Assembly: GCF_039555335.1 (NCBI RefSeq)
Contig: NC_092628.1
Span: 94,747,782 to 94,811,781 of the forward strand
Reading direction: 5' to 3'
Origin: Amphiura filiformis
Lineage: Eukaryota; Echinodermata; Ophiuroidea; Amphilepidida; Amphiuridae
DNA length: 64,000 nucleotides
The notes below the pieces were generated by a model, which was not told where the DNA came from, ran no database searches, and saw nothing but the letters and a program-made list of their open reading frames with translations. The position numbers were made by a program, and so were the translations under genes. Positions 57,901-61,106 of this stretch are shown here, in pieces; positions within the stretch are counted from its first letter, which is position 1, and every line of letters begins with the position of its first letter.

Positions 57901-60573
57901 TTGTCAATCACACCAAAGTGGAACCTGGTGTGGGAGATCATGACATGGTAAGCACTGTTCTGAACCTTGTTATTAAACGGCCCAAACAACCCAGGAGAAG
58001 AATTTACATCAGGAAAAAAGCCAATGAAGAGAAGATCAGACAAGAAATGGGAGAATACCAAAAGACCTTTGCAGATCTTGATGACTTGACGGTGCAGGAC
58101 AAATGGAATCATCTTGAAAAGGAAATCAAAAGAACGGTGGAAGAAAATGTTCCTACTAAAGTGAAATCAACAAGAAATGATCTGCCATGGTTTGACAGAA
58201 AGAGTCGGAGAAGAACAAGAAGGAAACAGAGGCTGTACAACAAGGCAAAGCAAAGTGGCCAAGCAAAAGATTGGGAGACATACAGGGAGTACAAAAAGGA
58301 ATGTAGAAGAGCTCTCAATAAGACAAGATGGGAGTATATCAATAATGATCTGGGGTCAGCGGTCAAGGAAGATCCTAAGGCTTTCTGGACTTTCATAAAA
58401 GTTTGAGGAAAGAAGATAATGGAGTGGCAGACCTGAAGGTTGACAACAAACTTTTAACAGACAGCAAGGAAAAGGCGGAAGCACTCAACAACCAGTTCTG
58501 CAGTGTATTCACGCAAGAGGATAAAAGTCACATCCGTCACTTGGGAAAGCAACATAACAAATATCCCGAATTTGGTCATTCATGAGGAAGGAGTCAAGAA
58601 GCAACTGCTGAAACTCAAACCAAATAAAGCACCGGGTCCAGATGGAATATTCCCGTGGATGTTGAGAATGATGGCAGAGCAACTGGCTCCGGTTCTCACC
58701 AAATTATTTCAGCAGTCTATAGATGAGGGTTTTCTTCCAACACAGTGGAGACAGGCAGACATATGTCCTATAATTAAAAAAAAGGTGACAGGGCTAAACC
58801 AAGTAACTATAGACCTGTCTCCTTAACAAGTGTTGTGTGCAAAATATTAGAGCACATAGTGCATTCGCACATCATGGATCATCTGGAGAGCATAATATTC
58901 TAGTTGATAACCAGCATGGTTTCGGGCCAAGCATTCAACAGAGACCCAGTTAATACTGACATTGAATGATCTGACAAAAAGTATGGAAGAGGGAGAAACT
59001 GTACACATGGCTATTCTAGATTTCAAAAAGGCATTCGATAAAGTGCCGCACGAACGTCTGCTTAGTAAGCTAGATTTCTACGGAATCCGAGGGAATCTGC
59101 AAAATGGATTCGCTACTTTTTAACAGAAAGAACACAAAGAGTTGTTTGCGATGGGATCACATCTGAAACCAAGCAAGTCACTTCCAGCGCACCACAAGGT
59201 ACAGTCACAGGACCACTGGATTTTTGATCTATATAAATGATCTTCCAGATAACCTTGCAAACAAGGCAAGAATGTTCATGGATGACTGTGTCATCTACAC
59301 AGCAGCAAAAAACACAGCAGGACCTTCAAACTCTTCAAGATGACTTGAGAAAGCTTGAAGAATGGCAGAATAGATGGGGAATGTCCTTTAATGCAGCAAA
59401 ATGCTACATAATGAAAATTAGCAACAAGATGCAACCTCCGGATATGGATTATACTTTTTTTTTTTTTTTACTGCAAGAAGTGTCATCGCACCCATACCTG
59501 GGAATAGAAATTGATAACAAGCTCAATTGGAATACACAGAGGAAAAACACAATTTCTAAAGCAAACAGGGTGCTTGGTTGTCTCAGAAGAAACCTATGGT
59601 TCTGCACCAAGGAAGTTAAAGAAACTGCATATATGGCTTTAGTGCGACCAATACTCGAATATGCAAGCACAGTCTGGGGCCATACCAGGATGGAGCAATA
59701 AATCAACTTGAAGCCGTGCAGCAGCGTAGGCTGCCAGATTTTGCATGGGGACTTCAAGCAAAGAAGTAGTGTGACCAAGATGATACAGGAGTTAGGATGG
59801 GATTTATTGGAAGATAGAAGGAAGCAAGCAAGACTAGCAATGATGTATAAGATAACAAACAACATGGTGGGCATAAACAAGAACGACCATATGGAGCTAA
59901 TAAAAGAAACAAGAACCAGGAAGAAGAACAGCAGCAATTATAAACCAATTTATGCAAGACTCAACACATACAAGTACAGCTATTTTCCAAGAGCAATTAG
60001 GGAGTGGAACGCAACAGGAGAAGAAACAATCAAGGCAAGCACAATTGACAGCTTCAAGAACCGCTCAACAGTACAACCAAACAGAACAATTAGATAGAGA
60101 CACCGTCAGACACGCACCATATATCCGCGACCATGACCCAAAAAAGTTGGTGAACTGCAGCTAATAATCTGTATCTACCGACTCAACCAAGAAGAAGAAG
60201 AAGAAGAAAGATAAATGACTGACTATCATTGAGGACTGAGTTCCGCAGTCTAATTACATGCAACACTAACAGTTTTTTCCTGCACTGCTGTTAGAAATTT
60301 GATAAATAGGTCATTTTTTACACTGCAGCTTCATCATGACACTATTGTGGTTTTTATCCGATCACCACACATATAAGTCATGTAAGTTCATTCATTATAT
60401 TATCAGAAGACAAAAATTTCACAGAAAAATGAATGAAAGCTTAAATTTTAAGTAAGCTTACTACTTGAAACCGGTCTGTTTTCACTTTCAATACACTGTT
60501 AAAGAAATATATGCACACTTACACTGTGTAATACTTTGTCGTAGAACTGATCTCGAATATCATCCACAAACAT
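24844..60573 (-). CDS. CDC45: CDC45, replicative helicase (CMG) subunit; 19 coding exons
   Basis: CDC45 binds MCM2-7 and GINS to form the CMG helicase that unwinds DNA at replication forks. Joining minus-strand exons at consensus GT-AG sites gives 571 codons with all phases consistent; human CDC45 has 566. Exons: 60523-60573, 39744-39896, 38923-39060, 35611-35682, 35029-35103, 34470-34577, 33578-33639, 33062-33112, 32645-32764, 32050-32076, 31098-31148, 30335-30493, 28505-28559, 27784-27834, 27166-27221, 26514-26736, 26066-26187, 25459-25535, 24844-24908. The N-terminus has the degenerate DHH/RecJ-like core ([13 protein letters not shown], residues 24-36; CDSHRP, 98-103). An acidic and then basic linker spans about 130-185, and HVSRHNHR and the C-terminal [16 protein letters not shown] are hallmark segments. 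Intron 1 is about 20.6 kb, swollen by nested elements. No damage is seen. Confidence 0.95.
25459..25535 (-). CDS. CDC45: CDC45 coding exon 18
   Basis: [20 protein letters not shown] then KFDPS (human [20 protein letters not shown]). Acceptor TTGACAG, donor GTAAGT. Confidence 0.95.
25624..25796. repeat. MITE copy A3, in CDC45 intron 17
   Basis: Starts ATTCCAGTTGAAATCCATAC and ends GGGGTGTATGGATTTCAACT plus GGAATAG, inverted repeats of each other. Same family as 9188-9345. Confidence 0.8.
26066..26187 (-). CDS. CDC45: CDC45 coding exon 17
   Basis: [20 protein letters not shown] then [14 protein letters not shown] (human [20 protein letters not shown]). Acceptor GTCAAAG, donor GTAAGT. Confidence 0.94.
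26514..26736 (-). CDS. CDC45: CDC45 coding exon 16
   Basis: The longest exon, 74 codons after the split Arg: [20 protein letters not shown], then [20 protein letters not shown] (human [20 protein letters not shown]). Acceptor ATTTCCAG, donor GTAAGG. Confidence 0.96.
27166..27221 (-). CDS. CDC45: CDC45 coding exon 15
   Basis: [18 protein letters not shown] plus two bases of Arg (human DHFIQALDSLSR). Acceptor AATTTCAG, donor GTGAGA. Confidence 0.93.
27784..27834 (-). CDS. CDC45: CDC45 coding exon 14
   Basis: [17 protein letters not shown], 17 codons, phase 0. Acceptor CCTTGCAG, donor GTAAGT. Confidence 0.9.
28505..28559 (-). CDS. CDC45: CDC45 coding exon 13
   Basis: Completes Gly, then [18 protein letters not shown] (human has FSIHFGFKHKF at the end). 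Acceptor TCTTACAG, donor GTAAGG, exits in phase 0. Confidence 0.92.
28880..29430. other. AT-rich part of CDC45 intron 12 with an inverted repeat
   Basis: CTTAGGGAAGGTTTTTTTAT near 29074 is mirrored by GAAAAAATGAGAAAACC and TTCCCTAG near 29224-29250. The outer limits are unclear. Probably a degraded fold-back element. Confidence 0.4.
30010..30298. mobile_element. TTAA fold-back element, half copy
   Basis: Matches only the right arm of the 20134-20792 element: TTCAATTGATCGTC, ATCCCAGCTACATACAC, TTGCCATAAAATGTGTATTA, ending GAGCCCTTAA at about 30298. It is more diverged than the other copies. Confidence 0.7.
30335..30493 (-). CDS. CDC45: CDC45 coding exon 12
   Basis: [20 protein letters not shown], then a [20 protein letters not shown] segment and ASAKKF plus two bases of Gly. 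Strongly conserved with human. Acceptor TTGTCTAG, donor GTAAGA. Confidence 0.95.
30769..30838. repeat. Perfect 34-bp-arm hairpin in CDC45 intron 11
   Basis: GAGTAGAGCTGAAAAGGCAT through AATGACTT (30769-30802) is the exact reverse complement of 30805-30838, with a 2-base loop. A second small palindrome, TTATCCATATTAAAATATGG, follows. Confidence 0.9.
31098..31148 (-). CDS. CDC45: CDC45 coding exon 11
   Basis: [16 protein letters not shown] (human HWSLHDSLCNTSYTAA), with split codons at both ends. Acceptor CTATACAG, donor GTAAGT. Confidence 0.93.
31533..31790. repeat. Fold-back MITE in CDC45 intron 10
   Basis: TATTTTTGTTAGCCAAATCC at the left is mirrored by GGATTTGGCTAACAAAAATA at the right. 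The arms are about 90 bases and include CACAGATGAACTGGTC and GACCAGTTCATCTGTG. Confidence 0.85.
32050..32076 (-). CDS. CDC45: CDC45 microexon 10 (27 nt)
   Basis: Acceptor ATAGTACAG, donor GTAAGT. With the split Glu codons on each side it gives [10 protein letters not shown], which replaces human EYDLRLVLYQ just before HWSL. It is the only candidate I found in the interval that fits the frame on both sides. The alignment is weaker than for neighbouring exons. Confidence 0.75.
32091..32446. repeat. Possible short DNA transposon with inverted ends
   Basis: AATTTAGTGGTTTAAA at 32089 and TTTAAACCACTAAATT at about 32432 are exact inverted repeats. Just inside the left end, GGGGTTCATTCATATATTTT matches the arm of the hairpin at 61616-61720. 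It lies directly beside the CDC45 microexon. Confidence 0.55.
32645..32764 (-). CDS. CDC45: CDC45 coding exon 9
   Basis: [20 protein letters not shown] then [19 protein letters not shown], ending with two bases of Glu. Acceptor ACTATCTAG, donor [14 protein letters not shown] is a hallmark of the family. Confidence 0.93.
33062..33112 (-). CDS. CDC45: CDC45 coding exon 8
   Basis: Completes the split Trp, then [16 protein letters not shown] and two bases of Arg. Acceptor GTCTTTAG, donor GTATGT. Confidence 0.93.
33578..33639 (-). CDS. CDC45: CDC45 coding exon 7
   Basis: [20 protein letters not shown] plus the first two bases of a Trp codon. Acceptor CCCCTCAG, donor GTAAGT. Confidence 0.93.
33960..34200. 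repeat. Two related segments in CDC45 intron 6
   Basis: AGCCCCTGGT...GCTTCTTATTTCCCAGCCTG occurs at about 34030-34065 and again at about 34136-34191. The first copy also holds an inner palindrome (CCAGGGGCCATTTAGCCCCTGG). Unidentified dispersed repeat. Confidence 0.5.
34470..34577 (-). CDS. CDC45: CDC45 coding exon 6
   Basis: 36 codons, [20 protein letters not shown] then the [12 protein letters not shown] segment. Acceptor GTCATAG, donor GTAAGT, phase 0. Confidence 0.93.
35029..35103 (-). CDS. CDC45: CDC45 coding exon 5
   Basis: 25 codons of the acidic-to-basic linker: [12 protein letters not shown] then [11 protein letters not shown] (human has GSEPSEKRTRLEE). Acceptor CTTTTCAG, donor GTAAGA, phase 0. 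Confidence 0.92.
35611..35682 (-). CDS. CDC45: CDC45 coding exon 4
   Basis: 24 codons, [20 protein letters not shown] then RNEE. Acceptor ATATTGCAG, donor GTAAGT, phase 0. Confidence 0.93.
36014..38802. mobile_element. TTAA fold-back element, copy 2, interrupted by a hAT-type element
   Basis: Flanked by TTAA at 36010-36013 and 38803-38806. The ends are GGGCTGGGGTATGAACG at the left and the GAGCG-type end ATGAGCG...GATCCC at the right, as in copy 1. The interior is split at the centre of the palindrome by the 36307-38426 insertion. Confidence 0.85.
36307..38426. mobile_element. hAT-type non-autonomous element with subterminal repeats
   Basis: 2,120 bp bounded by an exact 8-bp duplication TTGAAGAT (36299-36306 and 38427-38434), the hAT hallmark. 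Inverted ends are TAGGGTGCATCAGAAGCCCC and its near mirror. The two arms, each about 800 bp, are imperfect inverted copies. Each contains about six GGCAGCTATT-type motifs in either orientation (for example 36472, 36600, 36757 and 37965, 38088, 38212), as expected of subterminal transposase-binding sites. Minus-strand fragments such as [17 protein letters not shown] recall uncharacterised transposon-borne proteins, but no DDE core is recognised. Confidence 0.8.
38923..39060 (-). CDS. CDC45: CDC45 coding exon 3
   Basis: 46 codons with [17 protein letters not shown] and [20 protein letters not shown]. Acceptor TTGTTTAG, donor GTAGGT, phase 0. Confidence 0.96.
39190..39332. repeat. MITE copy A4, in CDC45 intron 2
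   Basis: Starts TTCCAGTTGAAATCCATACA and ends TTGGATTTCAAATGGAATAG. A second inverted pair (ACACAGGGGGTGTG, CACACCCTG) lies inside. Confidence 0.78.
39744..39896 (-). CDS. CDC45: CDC45 coding exon 2
   Basis: 51 codons, phase 0 at both ends, acceptor TTTGTAG, donor GTGAGG. Carries the [20 protein letters not shown] segment. Confidence 0.96.
40400..41110. repeat. Inverted-repeat element in CDC45 intron 1
   Basis: GAGCAAATCAAACCATTAAT, ATCCAAAGTTGGGTTCGGGT and GCCAGAGACCCCC (about 40880-40975) are mirrored by GGGGGTCTCTGGC, CCCGAACCCAACTTCGG and ATCAATGGTTTGATTAGCTC (about 41005-41095). The sequence from 40400 (TCAACCAGGGGTCCCCAGG) looks like part of the same unit, but its outer end is unclear. 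Confidence 0.65.
42491..43062 (+). repeat. 5' LTR
   Basis: 572 bp, beginning TGTAATAATCCTTCATATA and ending ACGAATCCCTACA. Direct repeat of 48878-49449. Confidence 0.93.
44853..45353 (+). mobile_element. gag capsid-type region of the LTR element
   Basis: 166 codons: [20 protein letters not shown] early on, then [20 protein letters not shown] and [12 protein letters not shown]. This is the retrotransposon-gag helical pattern. Part of the fossil at 42491-49449. Confidence 0.8.
48878..49449 (+). repeat. 3' LTR
   Basis: 572 bp, same ends as 42491-43062 and the same length. Followed by the duplication CTAA. Confidence 0.93.
49861..50452. repeat. Inverted-repeat unit inside the outer hAT-like element
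   Basis: TAGGCCAAAAAA...GGTTTGTCTCACGAAC (49861-49900) is mirrored by GTTCGTGAGACAAACC...TTTTTTGGCCTTA (50415-50452). Long A and T runs lie inside. The open frame at 50210-50452 spans the right arm and is not credible as a gene. Confidence 0.7.
50754..51698. mobile_element. Fold-back element with GRCCCATTCCATGTCAAC ends
   Basis: The arms 50754-50912 and 51541-51698 are near-exact inverted repeats, including TCCAGGGATGTGCACCGCAG and CATCAATTTGAAATTTAG. A TAAA duplication lies at 50750-50753 and 51699-51702. Loop about 630 bp, no gene recognised. Confidence 0.8.
51841..52379. mobile_element. hAT-type MITE, CAGGGTTCG ends
   Basis: 539 bp with ends CAGGGTTCG and CGAACCCTG, flanked by an exact 8-bp duplication ATACGAAA (51833-51840 and 52380-52387). 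Both subterminal regions carry many TTTTTGCCGGCAAAAAC-type palindromes, probable transposase-binding repeats. Confidence 0.88.
53240..53884. repeat. Complex palindromic (fold-back) cluster, left portion
   Basis: Order X-Y-X'-Y'. X (about 53240-53376) is mirrored by X' (about 53590-53741): GACACCAATTTGGTGT, ATGCATGCATTC, GTGCCGAGTGTCCTTGGCAG. Y (about 53376-53590) is mirrored by Y' (about 53741-53884, continuing at 60209): TATGACTATCATTTG, GCAATTTCAGACAATAGCTG, TTCATGACCACTGAAGCATA. Y also has its own inner hairpin. Confidence 0.75.
55180..55720 (+). repeat. Direct repeats in the LINE 5' UTR
   Basis: GAAGACAGTGCAAAAT, ATGAGTAAAATTAGATGTAT and GTTCCAGAGTAGCAGTATAT occur at about 55180-55310 and again at about 55575-55710, a spacing near 390 bp. 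They may be promoter monomers like those of some other LINEs. Confidence 0.7.
56309..56929 (+). pseudogene. LINE ORF, amino-terminal part: leader, 2A-like motif, PHD fingers
   Basis: 206 codons. Residues 76-87 are hydrophobic ([10 protein letters not shown]), followed at 88-96 by GDISVNPGP (56570-56596), which matches the 2A consensus D-V/I-E-x-N-P-G-P except for Ser in place of Glu. Two PHD-type fingers follow: [20 protein letters not shown]...WTHINCIG...WYCSNC, and a second starting [17 protein letters not shown]. The frame is lost in the second finger near 56897. Related LINEs use 2A-type skipping to release or target the leader. Confidence 0.78.
56964..58406 (+). pseudogene. LINE ORF, third zinc finger and apurinic-type endonuclease
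   Basis: 480 codons. A third finger reads [20 protein letters not shown]...WTHNHCGG...YVCPIC. The endonuclease/exonuclease/phosphatase domain runs from about residue 110: [20 protein letters not shown] (catalytic Glu), [31 protein letters not shown] and GVGDHDMV (final Asp-His). The key residues are present. It ends in a frame change at the border with the reverse transcriptase. Its role in living relatives is to nick target DNA. Confidence 0.88.
58403..60164 (+). pseudogene. LINE reverse-transcriptase region, frame-shifted
   Basis: Pieces in several frames. [17 protein letters not shown] lies near 58617, [20 protein letters not shown] near 59020, and FMDDC near 59275 is the catalytic box (F-x-D-D). 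[25 protein letters not shown] and [10 protein letters not shown] form the thumb-side motifs at about 59500-59680. A run of T at 59456-59469 interrupts the frame. At least three frame changes make this copy dead. Confidence 0.85.
60209..60252. repeat. Right remnant of the palindromic cluster, cut off by the LINE
   Basis: GATAAATGACTGACTATCAT then TGAGGACTGAGTTCCGCAG is the reverse complement of 53391-53436, exactly the part that is missing at the end of Y' at 53884. Confidence 0.8.
60253..60522. other. Proximal part of CDC45 intron 1
   Basis: Unique AT-rich intron sequence between the palindrome remnant and exon 1. Nothing further recognised. Confidence 0.5.
60523..60573 (-). CDS. CDC45: CDC45 coding exon 1
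   Basis: [17 protein letters not shown], matching the human start MFVSDFRKEFYEVVQ. Donor GTAAGT follows, phase 0. The ATG is preceded by TTTTCAG-T, which looks like a splice acceptor, so a 5' UTR exon probably lies at higher coordinates. Confidence 0.93.
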
Positions 60574-60574
60574 A

Positions 60575-61103
60575 CTGAAAATTAAGAAATATTGAGTGTT
60601 TCTTCAATCCCAATTTAACAACAACATCGACTTGTTTTGAGTTTGGCGCGGGTATGTGCCTTAGGATCACATCTCATAAAAGACGATTCACGATTGGTCA
60701 AATACTGAAAACTGATTTTCTTAGTGAAATATGCACCAATTAAAATACGTTTTATAGAGATCATGGTTTACTTGTGTTTATTCCTTCAAAAGTTTTTGCA
60801 ACTAAAGTATAACCTGATAAAATTGAATGAAATACTTCTAAAACTAATTTTCTTTGACAAATTATAGAAATTAAGTATTTCACAATATGGTGAAAGTGAT
60901 GTATGACGATTGAAAGAGGATTTTGCAATAATAAATGTTCAGCATTAATGTCATTTTAGGGAAAATTAAGGTAGTCTAGAAAAACCGGAAATTAATGAGT
61001 TAACAAAAACATTGCAAGCGAACAGCTGATTTCTTTACACAGGAAATTTATTTCTTTGCAGAATATACCCCAGTTGAAGATCACGAACTGCGGCACTAAA
61101 AAG
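60575..61103. promoter_or_regulatory. CDC45/UFD1 divergent intergenic region, probable shared promoter
   Basis: The two start codons (60573 on minus, proposed 61104 on plus) are 530 bases apart and point away from each other. Both coding starts are preceded by acceptor-like sequence (TTTTCAG on minus; TTTCTTTGCAG at 61051-61061 on plus), so untranslated first exons may lie within or across this interval. I see no clear TATA box. GTTTGGCGCGGG near 60640 resembles an E2F site (TTTGGCGC), fitting an S-phase gene. Confidence 0.5.
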
Positions 61104-61106
61104 ATG
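61104..61106 (+). CDS. UFD1: UFD1 start-codon exon end (proposed)
   Basis: AAGATG followed by donor GTAAGG. Exon 2 enters in phase 0 at FGFGAF, and family members start MF-x-F, so an exon ending exactly with ATG is required. This is the best ATG-GT candidate I found upstream, but transcript proof is lacking. Confidence 0.5.

Larger units (their letters stand above)
53885..60208 (+). mobile_element. Nearly full-length LINE, CR1/L2-like
   Basis: The boundaries follow from the interrupted palindrome: it breaks after ACGACCAAA at 53884 and resumes at 60209. The LINE has a 2.4-kb 5' UTR, then a hydrophobic leader and 2A-like motif, PHD-type zinc fingers, an apurinic-type endonuclease and a reverse transcriptase. 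It ends with a (GAA)n tail at 60191-60208. A single large ORF seems ancestral, now split by at least five frame changes (for example near 56897, 56985, 58400, 58800-59230 and 59700), so it is inactive. A non-LTR element with PHD fingers, endonuclease and short 3' microsatellite fits the CR1/L2 group. I cannot resolve the clade without a tree. Confidence 0.88.

Noticed and set aside
59449-59937. Minus-strand open frame of 162 codons
   Set aside because: Antisense shadow of the LINE reverse-transcriptase region.
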